A stretch of 64,000 bases of DNA from Planococcus halotolerans (GCF_003289955.1 NZ_QLZR01000002.1:372001-436000); one strand, 5' to 3'. Shown: positions 26,705 through 35,520, numbered from the stretch's first letter. Translations and numbers: made by a program. The notes: generated by a model from the sequence alone, not told the origin.

Positions 26705-26737
26705 TGTATTATATGGTTAATACACAAAAATTGTCAA
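26705..26737 (-). promoter_or_regulatory. Promoter and operator of the GntR-ABC operon
   Basis: On the minus strand a -35 TTGACA (26732-26737) and a -10 TATAAT (26708-26713) are 18 bases apart. TGTATTA (26705-26711) and TAATACA (26718-26724) form a perfect inverted repeat with a six-base spacer that overlaps the -10 element, as expected for a repressor. Confidence 0.75.
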
Positions 26738-26901
26738 TTCAATATTCAATATTTTTCTAAAAGTTGTAAGAAATAATATCCACTGGAAAAATCAGGAGGA
26801 TACATATAGTATAAATAAAAGCAGATAATTCAATATAGTGGAAATAAGTCTCTACTTTATCTTTGATTATCAATACTTGAAGGTTGGTGGTTACAATAAA
26901 A

Positions 26902-27549
26902 ATGATTATTTTTGATTTTGATGGCACATTGGAAAAAACATTGCCGGTCTGCGACTATGCTTTCCAACATGTTTTCAGGGAATTCGACCAGCGCGAACTT
27001 TCTTCCACAGAAATCCGCTCCATGTTTGGCCCATCGGAAACCGGAATCATCCGGAAGAACCTGCTGCATGCCGATACAGAAGAAGCCATTGAACTGTATT
27101 ATGCGAAATACCTGGAACAACATACCCAATTAGTCGGGCACAACCACGAAATTCATGAGTTGCTGCTGTACTTAAAAGAGCAAGGACTCAAACTGGGAAT
27201 TGTCACCGGAAAAGCCAGAAGAAGCCTGGATATCTCATTAAAAGTCCTTCAAATGGAGCATTTCTTCGATGCCATCATAATTGGGGGTGATGTCAACCAT
27301 CCGAAACCTGATCCAGAAGGTGTGTTTAAAGCTTTAGCTTTATTGGAGGCTAGCCCTCAGGAAGCCATGTTCGTCGGAGACAGCGATGCCGATATACAAG
27401 CCGGAATCCAAGCGGGTGTATTTACAGTCGGTGTGCACTGGCTGCCTGACTATCAAACCTTAGCGTTTGCAGCTGCTCCAAATATTTCGTATAAAACAGT
27501 TTCCGAATTCATGGTGGCATTGCAGACAGAGGTTAAACATGAGTCTTAA
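26902..27549 (+). CDS. HAD-superfamily hydrolase (phosphoglycolate phosphatase-like)
   Basis: A 215-residue phosphatase-like protein. Motif I is IIFDFDGTLE at the N-terminus, motif II is GIVTGKARRS, motif III is in NHPKPDPEG, and motif IV is FVGDSDADIQAG. It has the alpha-helical cap of PGP/beta-PGM-like enzymes. The frame opens at a TTG at 26884, but ATG at 26902 begins the family N-terminus. It overlaps the broken Nudix gene by 11 bases. Confidence 0.9.
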   Translation: MIIFDFDGTLEKTLPVCDYAFQHVFREFDQRELSSTEIRSMFGPSETGIIRKNLLHADTEEAIELYYAKYLEQHTQLVGHNHEIHELLLYLKEQGLKLGIVTGKARRSLDISLKVLQMEHFFDAIIIGGDVNHPKPDPEGVFKALALLEASPQEAMFVGDSDADIQAGIQAGVFTVGVHWLPDYQTLAFAAAPNISYKTVSEFMVALQTEVKHES

Positions 27550-28156
27550 ATGGTTAGACTGGGCCAAGCGAATTCAATCACTTTCCCAATCCGGACTGAC
27601 GTTTTCCAAAGATGCTTTTGATCTGGAACGTTTTGAAGAATTGCGGAAAATCAGTGTGGAAATCATGGAAGAACATACAGGCGCTGAAATGCAAAAAATC
27701 AAAGAATTATTTGCAAATGAAAAAGGTTACCAGACGCCTAAAATGGATGTGCGAGGGGCGGTATTCCAGAGAGGGAAAATCTTGATGGTTTGTGAAAATA
27801 GCGATAATAAATGATCCTTGCCCGGAGGGTTTTGTGACATCGGCCTATCTCCTGGTGAAAATATCGCCAAAGAAATCCAAGAAGAATCCGGCTATGTTGT
27901 TGTTCCAACAAAAGTACTTGCCCTGCTCGACATGAATAAGCACCCGCATCCGCCCCAGCCATTTCACTATTATAAGCTTTTCATTCAATGTGAAATTGTA
28001 GGTGGTGCAGCTAAAACCGGCATAGAGACAAAGGCAGTTGAATTCTTTCCGGAAAATGGATTGCCGGAATTATCATTGAATCGAAATATCGATTCACAGC
28101 TTAGTCTGCTTTTTGAATTTGAACGAAACCCGACAAAGGAAACCGTATTTGATTGA
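27539..28156 (+). pseudogene. Nudix hydrolase gene with a TGA in place of Trp
   Basis: The N-terminal helical domain (from the ATG at 27539, MSLKWLDWAKR) and the C-terminal Nudix domain are in one frame, interrupted by TGA at 27812-27814. The expected sequence before the Nudix box is KW-LPGG, and here it reads K-stop-SLPGGF, so a TGG to TGA change is the simplest explanation. The Nudix box that follows (IGLSPGENIAKEIQEESGY) is otherwise intact apart from Lys for Arg. The family is the NUDIX N-terminal-domain ADP-ribose-type group. Inactive unless the stop is bypassed. Confidence 0.82.
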
Positions 28157-28253
28157 GGAAATCAATGAAAATCAGAACTCACCAAATGTTTTGAGCTTAT
28201 TTGAAAGTATACATAGTAAGATTTAAGATAAATAAAGAAAAGGCGGAAGAATA

Positions 28254-29030
28254 TTGAACCTACTTAAAATAGATATTTTTAAAAGTAACTTCGAGAAATA
28301 TAATGATCCCGAACAATATGATTTAGAATATCAAAATTATTTAAACGATGTGCCATTCCTTGCTGAGTGGGCTAATAAACAAAAAGGCACAGTGGTCGAT
28401 TTAGGATGTGGAACTGGAAGAGCAACTATTCCTTTAGCTCAGAAAGGCTACAAACTAATCGGCGTGGATCTTCATGAAGGAATGCTGAACCACGCCAGAG
28501 GAAAAACTATGAATGATTCTCTATCCGTGGAATGGATTTTACAAGATTGTACAAAACTATCACTCAATGTACTTGTTTCCTTAATGTATATGACTGGTAA
28601 TTCATTTCAGCACTTTCTGACGAATGAATCACAAAATCAATTATTACAATCAGTTCATAATCACCTGGAAGTAAATGGCGTTTTTATTTTCAACACGAGA
28701 TTCCCTATTTTAAATGAACTCGCGGAAGTGGATGAATCCACACGGATATACCAAGACCAACGCAACAGAAAAATTCGTGAAAAAACTAAAGAAACTTATC
28801 ATCCGCTAACTCAAATTTTGCATTGTACTTCATCACGAGAAATACTCGATGGACCTGGAAAGGGATCAATAGAGCAAGACAGTATTTCACTTCGCTATGT
28901 ATTTCCTCTTGAAATGGTGAGGTTACTTACACAAAATGGTTTTTCGATACTTAAGACTTATAGTTCATGGAAAAAAGAACCTTTAAAAACTTCCAGCAGC
29001 GAAATGATTTTTGTCTGTATAAAAAACTGA
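28254..29030 (+). CDS. Class I SAM-dependent methyltransferase
   Basis: A 258-residue methyltransferase. Motif I is VVDLGCGTGRAT and the acidic motif II region is LIGVDLHEGML. The C-terminal strands are present. The start is TTG at 28254 after an AAGGCGGAA site. The methyl acceptor is unknown. It is separated by a terminator from the next methyltransferase. Confidence 0.88.
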   Translation: MNLLKIDIFKSNFEKYNDPEQYDLEYQNYLNDVPFLAEWANKQKGTVVDLGCGTGRATIPLAQKGYKLIGVDLHEGMLNHARGKTMNDSLSVEWILQDCTKLSLNVLVSLMYMTGNSFQHFLTNESQNQLLQSVHNHLEVNGVFIFNTRFPILNELAEVDESTRIYQDQRNRKIREKTKETYHPLTQILHCTSSREILDGPGKGSIEQDSISLRYVFPLEMVRLLTQNGFSILKTYSSWKKEPLKTSSSEMIFVCIKN

Positions 29031-29078
29031 TGACAGAAAAGAGTTCTTCTCTCCTGTCATCATTCGCATAGAATGTTT

Positions 29079-29116
29079 TAAAGACAAAGGGCTCCAAATT
29101 CAGCCTTTTGTCTTTT
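29079..29116 (+). terminator. Terminator after the first methyltransferase
   Basis: Arms AAGACAAAGG (29081-29090) and CCTTTTGTCTT (29104-29114) followed by TTTT, a rho-independent terminator on the plus strand. A second stem (GATGACAG/CTGTCATC) lies immediately upstream at about 29028-29062. Confidence 0.8.
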
Positions 29117-29140
29117 CCTTAAAATGAAAGGGGCAAAGCT

Positions 29141-29929
29141 TTGGAAAAGTTAATCGATCAGTATCAGGACGCTACCAACTTAGGCGCACGCATCAAGATT
29201 CATGATTACTACAGTACAAATAAGAACGATTGGTTTTTATGGCTTTTTGACCAGTATGAAATTGAAAAAGAGAGCACGATATTGGAGTTGGGTTGTGGCG
29301 ATGGAACGTTTTGGGCAAAAAATGAAACCCGTATCCCCCCACATTGGCAGGTCACCCTTTCTGATTTTTCTTCCGGTATGATTGCCGACGCAGAAAAGAA
29401 ATTAAAAAGTTTGCCCCACTTTCAATATAAACAAATCAACGTCGAAAACATCCCTTATCCAGACGATAGTTTTGACATAGTTATAGCTCATTATATGCTC
29501 TATCATGTTCCGGATAGAAGCCAGGCTCTACAAGAAATACGAAGGGTATTAAAACCAGGCGGCAAACTGTACGCTGCTACTATTGGAAAAACCCACCTTA
29601 AAGAATTTGGCGAATTGGTCAGCGAGTTCGATTCGAATCTCGTTTATTCTTCTGCTGCATTCCACGCCAAAAAGTTCGGCCTGGAAAATGGAGCTGAGCA
29701 ACTGGCTTCTTATTTCTCAACGGTCGAATTAAAACTATTTTCGGATGGATTAAAAGTTCCAACGGTTCAGCCGATTGTCGACTACCTGCTTTCCACTCAT
29801 ACCGACTTGAAAAATCAGCTTACAGGCAAGACATTAGAAGAATTCAAGATGCATCTTGAACAAAAAAAGAAAGACAATAAGGGTTTTATCGCCATTACGA
29901 AGTCTGCCGGTCTTTTTGAAGCCAAATAA
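29141..29929 (+). CDS. Class I SAM-dependent methyltransferase
   Basis: A 262-residue methyltransferase of the UbiE/COQ5-like group. Motif I is ILELGCGDGTF, motif II LSDFSSGMI, and motif III GGKLYAATIG. The start is TTG at 29141 after GAAAGGGGC. The substrate is unknown. It is followed by a 278-base intergenic region before the winged-helix gene. Confidence 0.9.
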   Translation: MEKLIDQYQDATNLGARIKIHDYYSTNKNDWFLWLFDQYEIEKESTILELGCGDGTFWAKNETRIPPHWQVTLSDFSSGMIADAEKKLKSLPHFQYKQINVENIPYPDDSFDIVIAHYMLYHVPDRSQALQEIRRVLKPGGKLYAATIGKTHLKEFGELVSEFDSNLVYSSAAFHAKKFGLENGAEQLASYFSTVELKLFSDGLKVPTVQPIVDYLLSTHTDLKNQLTGKTLEEFKMHLEQKKKDNKGFIAITKSAGLFEAK

Positions 29930-30032
29930 ATACAGAAAAAAAGCCATAATCTGACTCATGTTTAAGTTAACTTAGAATTAACTGTGATAATGCATAAAAG
30001 AAGTCATTCCTAACATACATTTCCCTGCTACA

Positions 30033-30066
30033 AATAGAGGAAGTTCACTTATGAGCTTCCTCTATT
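30033..30066. repeat. Inverted repeat between genes
   Basis: AATAGAGGAAG (30033-30043) and CTTCCTCTATT (30056-30066) form a perfect 11-base stem. It lies downstream of the methyltransferase and could be a terminator, though the following T-run is weak. Confidence 0.6.
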
Positions 30067-30135
30067 CTAATGATTCCACGTAAGAATACTTTTATATAAA
30101 ATATTCTGGAGTTCCAATTTCTACTGTCAGAAAAG

Positions 30136-30191
30136 TTGCACTTTGAAAGCAGCTATGTATATAATCAGGTTAATAAAAGTTAACCGGTTAA
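30136..30191 (+). promoter_or_regulatory. Promoter with operator upstream of the winged-helix gene
   Basis: TTGCAC (30136-30141) and TATAAT (30160-30165) are 18 bases apart. Just downstream, GGTTAA (30168-30173), TTAACC (30180-30185) and GGTTAA (30186-30191) form an inverted plus direct repeat, a likely repressor site overlapping the transcription start. Confidence 0.6.
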
Positions 30192-30207
30192 GAAAGGAGT
30201 TTTACTA

Positions 30208-30798
30208 ATGAATCAACAATCAATCTTCATTCTCGAAACGTACGAACAATTGAAAGTCATCAGTGATCCGCTGCGCACTAAAATGCTGATTCACCTGGTG
30301 GAACAACCTCATACCGGGCAGATGCTTGCCCAGGAACTCAATCTTTCGCGAGCCAAAGTCCTCTATCATCTAAGGGAGTTAGAGAAGTACGGCATTATTC
30401 AGCTGGTCCGAAAAGAAGAACGAGGGGGAAATATCCTGAAATTCTATCAGGCCGTCGCCAGAGGGTTTATTCCGGCAGATCATCTGCTTACCTATGTCGA
30501 GTCCAAAGAAGCCACCCGCCAATCGTACCTGGAAGTCATCGATCGAGCAAAAACACGAGTGCTCACGGCTCCTGATGAATCATTTGAACTCCACACCTCT
30601 AATGTAGAAGAATGGAAGAACCTGTCGCTTCAAACCGAATTTACTGTAAGCGAGAAAAAGTTCGTAGAGTTCACCCGAAAATACAGGGAACTCTTGGATA
30701 TGCTGAAAGAAGAGGACGATGAATCTGCTAAACAACATTATTACCTGATGACTACTGCCTTCCAGATCGAAGAGCTGCTGTTCAAGAAGGAGAAGTAG
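30208..30798 (+). CDS. ArsR-like winged-helix transcriptional regulator
   Basis: A 196-residue protein with an N-terminal winged helix (VISDPLRTKMLIHLVEQPHT then ELNLSRAKVLYHLRELEKYG) of the ArsR/HTH_20 type, plus a helical C-terminal domain without metal-ligand cysteine pairs. It sits 21 bases upstream of an MFS transporter, so it probably represses that operon through the GGTTAA repeats. AAGGAG precedes the ATG. Confidence 0.9.
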   Translation: MNQQSIFILETYEQLKVISDPLRTKMLIHLVEQPHTGQMLAQELNLSRAKVLYHLRELEKYGIIQLVRKEERGGNILKFYQAVARGFIPADHLLTYVESKEATRQSYLEVIDRAKTRVLTAPDESFELHTSNVEEWKNLSLQTEFTVSEKKFVEFTRKYRELLDMLKEEDDESAKQHYYLMTTAFQIEELLFKKEK

Positions 30799-30819
30799 GC
30801 TGGTGAAAGGAGAACTCCC

Positions 30820-32070
30820 ATGGTAATTGACCAAGTAGCAGAAGCGTCTGTGCAGGAAAAGTCTGTTCCAAGCTTGTTTAACAACCGTTCGTTTATTTTT
30901 CTCTGGCTTTCCAGTACTGCTTCTTTTCTCGCCTTATCGACGTATTTGTTTGCAGAACAGTGGTACGTCATCACCGTATTGGAGAAAGAGAGCGCCTTGG
31001 GTATCGTCATGATGGTGACGATGGTGCCGAGGGTCCTGTTTATGACGATTGGCGGGGTTTGGGCAGACCGATTCCGGCGGTCACGCATCATGCTGATCTC
31101 CAGCTTGGTTCGCTGCCTTTTGGTACTCGGCATGATCTTCCTGTTGCAGCTCAGCTTGCTCGACCTTTGGCCACTCATACTTTTTGCCCTGTGTTTCGGC
31201 ATCGTTGATGCTTTTTTCTCTCCGGCAAATACCTCGCTCCTGCCATCGGTCGTAGCGAAAGAGGTTCTTCCCCGGTCGAATTCCTTTATTCAAAGTTCTA
31301 ACCAAATCGCGCTTTTTTCCGGTCCGATGCTGGGCGGCTGGATTCTTTCATTCGGCTCGTTCAGTTTACTGTTTGCAGTGATTGCCGGCTTCTTATTGCT
31401 GACATTTTTGTTCTCTGCGCTCATCAAAGAGGAAAATAGAGCTGCAGCTGTTACCAAATCTTCTACGAAATCGGAGCTAAAGGAAGGATTATCCTATGTA
31501 TGGGGGATGCCCTTTCTAAAGAACATGCTTCTGATCTTAATCATCATCAACTTCTTCTTTTTCGGTCCGTTGCTAATGGGAATTCCGTTGCTGGTGGACA
31601 GTGTTCTTAAAGGAGAAGTGTTGGATTTAAGTTTCCTGCAAAGTTCTTATCAAGGAGGGATGCTGGCCGGCGCCATTCTGGTAGGTATTTTGAATTTACA
31701 AAAAAAACGCGGATTAACCATGTTGGTGATGATTGGTATATTGGGGATTTGTTTAACTTTCCTGGGTCAAATTGGTTTTCTATGGCAAGGGATTCTTTTG
31801 CTTTCACTGATGGGCATTCTTTCTTCTTTTATCAATGTCTCACTTATTTCCACAATCCAGGCACAGTCCGATTCCAATAAAATTGGTCGCGTAATGAGTT
31901 TGGTCAACGCATCTTCCAATGGGCTCGTTCCCCTGTCTTACGCGTTTGTATCGCTGGCTCTCGTCATGCAGTTCTCCATTTCCGATGTCATGTTGCTGTG
32001 CGGTATACTAATTTTTGCAATCGCCGCTATTTATCTTTTGCGCTCTAAAGTTATCAAGAATGTAGACTAA
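30820..32070 (+). CDS. MFS transporter
   Basis: A 416-residue protein with twelve predicted helices. The loop 2-3 motif is GVWADRFRRSRIMLIS, as in the macrolide-efflux-type H+ antiporters. It is co-transcribed with the winged-helix gene 21 bases upstream and ends at the terminator at 32117. The exported compound is not predictable. Confidence 0.9.
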   Translation: MVIDQVAEASVQEKSVPSLFNNRSFIFLWLSSTASFLALSTYLFAEQWYVITVLEKESALGIVMMVTMVPRVLFMTIGGVWADRFRRSRIMLISSLVRCLLVLGMIFLLQLSLLDLWPLILFALCFGIVDAFFSPANTSLLPSVVAKEVLPRSNSFIQSSNQIALFSGPMLGGWILSFGSFSLLFAVIAGFLLLTFLFSALIKEENRAAAVTKSSTKSELKEGLSYVWGMPFLKNMLLILIIINFFFFGPLLMGIPLLVDSVLKGEVLDLSFLQSSYQGGMLAGAILVGILNLQKKRGLTMLVMIGILGICLTFLGQIGFLWQGILLLSLMGILSSFINVSLISTIQAQSDSNKIGRVMSLVNASSNGLVPLSYAFVSLALVMQFSISDVMLLCGILIFAIAAIYLLRSKVIKNVD

Positions 32071-32116
32071 AAGTAAGCGTTACTCCCCGCATTTTCTGAG
32101 ATATACAACCAATACC

Positions 32117-32156
32117 AAAAGGAAGAGGTACTTATCAAAGTATCCTCTCCCTTTTT
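32117..32156 (+). terminator. Terminator after the first MFS gene
   Basis: Stem AAAAGGAAGAGGTACTT pairs with AAGTATCCTCTCCCTTTTT, ending in a T-run at 32152-32156. It closes the winged-helix/MFS unit. Confidence 0.85.
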
Positions 32157-32264
32157 CTATATTTATGTATTTTTGAGTACTTGTACTTCTGATAGTCCCT
32201 TATATGAAAATTCAAACTTAAAACCAATCAAACTGCTAAAATTATCTATGATAACCAACCGATT

Positions 32265-32293
32265 GAATCTTGTTAGTGATAACAGCAAGATTC
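32265..32293 (+). promoter_or_regulatory. Hairpin upstream of the second MFS gene
   Basis: GAATCTTG (32265-32272) and CAAGATTC (32286-32293) are perfectly complementary, with inner GTTA/TAAC pairing. It lies about 50 bases before the start codon with no T-run. It may be an operator or a leader structure. Confidence 0.45.
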
Positions 32294-32343
32294 ATATAGA
32301 TGCTTCCAAAAATGCGGCGTAACCTGTACATGAGGTGGTTACG

Positions 32344-33588
32344 ATGTATCGAAATGTATTAAAAAATAAAAATGTTCTCTATTACTTGGCAGGCGCTGGC
32401 ATTTCACAGCTGGGAAATGTCCTCGCAGGGTTGGCCTTTCTTTTTATCTCCTATGATTTGACGCAATCAGCTGGCCTGACTACGGTGATTGCCATTTCAC
32501 AGGCGGCCCCTTACTTGTTGTTCGGATTAATTGGTGGTGCGGTTGCGGACCGTGTGCAGAAAAAAAGGCTGCTGTTATGGATCGATCTTATTCGCGTTCC
32601 CATAATTCTCTCCCTGGTTGTCTTCTATCAATTTGAAATGTTAGCTTTCTGGCATTTACTAATTGTCAGTTTCGTAATTCAGAGTCTGGGTTGCTTTTAT
32701 AACCCTGCATACCGTGCCGTTTTGCCCCTCGTCACCCCCGTTGATGATCGAACGACGGTCAATAGTCTCCTTGATACGGTGACAAGAGGTGTTCAGGTAC
32801 TTACTCCTATTTTCAGTATCAGTATGTTGAGTGCCGGGCAAACCATCCATTTTTATTCAATTGATGCGCTGACGTATATGCTGAGCGTGCTTTTCATCTT
32901 AAAAATCCATTGGACTGAACCGCTGAGCGAGGAGCATGCATTAGAAAACAAAAAAGAAGGAGTTTTCCAGTCCATTGTGGCGTTCTTTCTGTGGGTAAAA
33001 GATGAAGGAACAATAAAAAGATTGTTTCTGGTGACGTTTCTGATGGTCTTTTTCAACACCTGGGTATGGCAAATCGGTTTGCTCTTGCTTCTTCTGCAAC
33101 ATTACCCGGGCCAAGGAGAAGAATTTTACACTCTCTTATTGGGATGGTATGGCATTGGGGTCATCCTCATCAATGTGATCATTCCGTTCTTCTTTAAAAA
33201 ACTGACGTTCAGCCTTTATTTGGCTGGCTCTGTTGTATGGGGAATGGGCATCTTAGTATTAGGGTTCGCCACCCACCTGCCTTTTTACTTTCTGGGTGTA
33301 CTGATTGCGGCAGCCGGCTTGCCGATCTCCAGTCTTTCCCGTGTTTACTTGATTCAGACATTGGTTCCAGCTCAAAAGCTGGGCAGGGCATTCAGTTTTA
33401 ATGCATTCCTTCTCTATGGATCCAATGTCATTTCCCTCATGTTGTTTGGCGCGCTCGCTTCTTTTATCGAAATCAGGGCAATCTTTGTCTTCTGTGGCAG
33501 CATGATGGTCGTTTGCGCTTTCTTTTATTTAATTCGAATAACGCTCACGGAAAAAGCTCGGCGGAAATCCGTAGAGGCGTTTAAATAA
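32344..33588 (+). CDS. MFS transporter (macrolide-efflux type)
   Basis: A 414-residue twelve-helix protein. The loop 2-3 motif is GAVADRVQKKRLLLWIDLIR, matching MefA-like drug exporters. ATG at 32344 follows GAGGTGG; the frame opens three codons earlier at a GTG inside that site. Its last 60 bases overlap the 3' end of the convergent AraC gene. The AraC regulator may be linked functionally. The substrate is unknown. Confidence 0.88.
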   Translation: MYRNVLKNKNVLYYLAGAGISQLGNVLAGLAFLFISYDLTQSAGLTTVIAISQAAPYLLFGLIGGAVADRVQKKRLLLWIDLIRVPIILSLVVFYQFEMLAFWHLLIVSFVIQSLGCFYNPAYRAVLPLVTPVDDRTTVNSLLDTVTRGVQVLTPIFSISMLSAGQTIHFYSIDALTYMLSVLFILKIHWTEPLSEEHALENKKEGVFQSIVAFFLWVKDEGTIKRLFLVTFLMVFFNTWVWQIGLLLLLLQHYPGQGEEFYTLLLGWYGIGVILINVIIPFFFKKLTFSLYLAGSVVWGMGILVLGFATHLPFYFLGVLIAAAGLPISSLSRVYLIQTLVPAQKLGRAFSFNAFLLYGSNVISLMLFGALASFIEIRAIFVFCGSMMVVCAFFYLIRITLTEKARRKSVEAFK

Positions 33589-34350
33589 TTGATTGTAAAC
33601 CCCAACGGAAGAAAAGCCGCATCTATAGGCGATATCCGTAATGGTTCGCTCTGTATGCAAAAGCAGTTCCTGGCTTCGGACCAACCGGTAGAGCTGAAGC
33701 CAGGAATACGGGGAAACACCGATCTTTTCCTTAAACAGATGAGCGAATTGAAATTTGCTGACACCCAGCAGGGCCGCCATTTCTTCTAAGGTCCAGGCAT
33801 GTTGATAATCGTCTTTTAAAGATGCCATCACTTGAACAAGGGCAGGCTGCACCGCATGAAATGGGTCCGTAATCAAGTCAGAAGTATGTGTTCCAATAGC
33901 GGACTTAGCCAACAATAGACTGAGTTGGGCAAAGCTGTGCTCCAAGAAAACTTCAGAAGACTGGCTCCCAGCTTCTCCTTCCAATAGCGAGTATTGCTGA
34001 ACAAAATGAACCCATTGCGCTACAAGCGCATTTTTTTGCGTCGTTTGTGCAAAGAAAAAATCTTCTTGAATGCTCGAAATGGCGGCAGTTGCTTCGTTGA
34101 GAAAAGCCACATCCAGTTCAACCAAGAATTTATGATCTTCTACAGCAAGCTGACGATGTTCTTCATGGGGATTGAACACTATAAACTCATTTTCCGTTAA
34201 CGAAAAAGCGTTTCGGCTGCTCTGGTAGTTCATGGAGCCTTTCAGCGAAAACAGGAATTTATAGCAGGGATCGTTCCGCCAAAGACCTTCCGACTTCTTT
34301 TGATCGGTAGATAACAATAAACAATTAGACGCTTCCAATAAAGTTTTCAT
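33529..34350 (-). CDS. AraC-family transcriptional regulator
   Basis: A 273-residue regulator with an N-terminal cupin-like sensor region and two C-terminal helix-turn-helix units: EEMAALLGVSKFQFAHLFKE and ITDIAYRCGFSSVGVYNQLF, ending GFPPSFFRE. It is convergent with the MFS gene and shares 60 bp with it. It is divergent from the remnant at 34434. Its target is probably nearby but is not provable. Confidence 0.9.
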   Translation of the reverse strand: MKTLLEASNCLLLSTDQKKSEGLWRNDPCYKFLFSLKGSMNYQSSRNAFSLTENEFIVFNPHEEHRQLAVEDHKFLVELDVAFLNEATAAISSIQEDFFFAQTTQKNALVAQWVHFVQQYSLLEGEAGSQSSEVFLEHSFAQLSLLLAKSAIGTHTSDLITDPFHAVQPALVQVMASLKDDYQHAWTLEEMAALLGVSKFQFAHLFKEKIGVSPYSWLQLYRLVRSQELLLHTERTITDIAYRCGFSSVGVYNQLFKRLYGFPPSFFRERYSN

Positions 34351-34433
34351 CTATTCAATCCTTTCTAGCAGTTTCATCAGAAAATAAAATTATATGAGAG
34401 AACCTCATTTCACTCAGCAAAGGAATGATTTAA

Positions 34434-34544
34434 ATGAAACATTTATTTACGGTAGGCGGCACGGGAATGCTGGCCAAAGTGTCAATCTGGTAATCAGAAA
34501 ACAAATATGAACTTTTTATTGGAACGTTTCCCCCTTGGGAGTAA
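34434..34544 (+). pseudogene. Remnant of a Rossmann-fold oxidoreductase-like gene
   Basis: After AAAGGA, ATG at 34434 begins MKHLFTVGGTGMLAKVSIW, the nucleotide-binding start of a short-chain-dehydrogenase-like protein. A TAA at 34491-34493 sits where Leu is expected, and reading on gives SENKYELFIGT before the sequence ends at a second stop (34542-34544). The rest of the gene is missing. It is divergent from the AraC gene and may have been its original target. Confidence 0.6.
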
Positions 34545-34704
34545 GGCCATAGAAACTGATGATGTTATCAATTCCATCTCCCTTATCTTTATTTAATGTA
34601 ACTATACGCTCAAATCAGACTAAATTGTTTCATCCATAGGTCTGGTTTTTATCTACTCGCAGAGCAACTACCCTACTTCTTTAAGGTGCAGCAGATTAAA
34701 TCCA

Positions 34705-35055
34705 TTAGCTGAAAATATCTCTAGCATAGTCTAATAAAAAATTTTGAAGAACTAAAAACAGCAGCCAGCCACATCCACCTAAGGCAATGGAAAGAAAAAG
34801 ATGAACGGAATTTTGCAGTGCGATATAAACGATAATTAATAAGACAGCAGTTGCTGGAAATCCCCATAATACGCCTAAAGCAAACTTACTTAAAGTGGCA
34901 GCTTGCTCCCCTTGAACGTAAAGCCAGATGATGCTTAGCAAACTCACCAGTGGCAGAGCTGCCACGATTCCTCCATATGACGGAAATCTTCTGGAAATTT
35001 CAGTTACAATAGCTATTACAATTGCTGAAGCAATGATCTTCATTATTACAAACAT
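34705..35055 (-). CDS. DUF3147 membrane protein
   Basis: A 116-residue protein with four hydrophobic helices and the family's SRRFPSYGGIVAALPLVSLL segment. It overlaps the upstream MarR gene by 10 bases, so the pair is one transcriptional unit. An alternative ATG (MKIIAS) four codons in would remove most of the overlap. Function unknown. Confidence 0.85.
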   Translation of the reverse strand: MFVIMKIIASAIVIAIVTEISRRFPSYGGIVAALPLVSLLSIIWLYVQGEQAATLSKFALGVLWGFPATAVLLIIVYIALQNSVHLFLSIALGGCGWLLFLVLQNFLLDYARDIFS

Positions 35056-35462
35056 GTTTTGGCCTGCTCACTTAATAGTTTGAAAGCCTGTTCTACAACT
35101 GCTCTTTCCTTGTCCGCTAACTGATTCATGACTTGTTCCAATTTCTCTTCGTCTAGGCTTGTATTTCGATGCAACACTTCTTTTCCCGGCTGTGTTAGGT
35201 GCAACAGAACTCTTCTTTCATCCAGCAAATCCCTTTCTTTAAATAGAAGGTTTTTCTCTACCATTCGTTTCACATGTTCGGAAGCTGTATTATGAGAAAT
35301 TTGAAGATAAGTTGCCACTTCATTTACTCCGACTTCTTCTTTTTTCTCGACAAGCTGCAGAATACGAATCACTTGGTGGGAAATCTTTTCTTTATGCGGG
35401 TAATGCATGTGAAAATAAATATCCGTCCAATACTCATTTAATCTTTTTACATTACTGCTCAT
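35046..35462 (-). CDS. MarR-family transcriptional regulator
   Basis: A 138-residue winged-helix protein. The recognition segment is VATYLQISHNTASEHVKRMVEK followed by the wing DLLDERRVLLHLT. ATG at 35460-35462 is eight bases after AAGGGG; an in-frame GTG three codons earlier overlaps that site. It controls at least itself and DUF3147 through the palindrome at 35498. The inducer is unknown. Confidence 0.92.
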   Translation of the reverse strand: MSSNVKRLNEYWTDIYFHMHYPHKEKISHQVIRILQLVEKKEEVGVNEVATYLQISHNTASEHVKRMVEKNLLFKERDLLDERRVLLHLTQPGKEVLHRNTSLDEEKLEQVMNQLADKERAVVEQAFKLLSEQAKTCL

Positions 35463-35497
35463 CAGTTGCACCCCTTCTATTACATCTCATGTGATAA

Positions 35498-35520
35498 TTA
35501 TATCGTAACATACGATATAA
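35498..35520. promoter_or_regulatory. Perfect palindromic operator of the MarR gene
   Basis: TTATATCGTA (35498-35507) and TACGATATAA (35511-35520) are exact complements with a three-base spacer. The minus-strand -10 TATAAT (35497-35502) lies inside it, so MarR binding would block transcription of its own operon. Confidence 0.85.

Noticed and set aside
27738-27962. Minus-strand ORF over the Nudix pseudogene
   Set aside because: It is antisense to the conserved Nudix box and lacks a start site.
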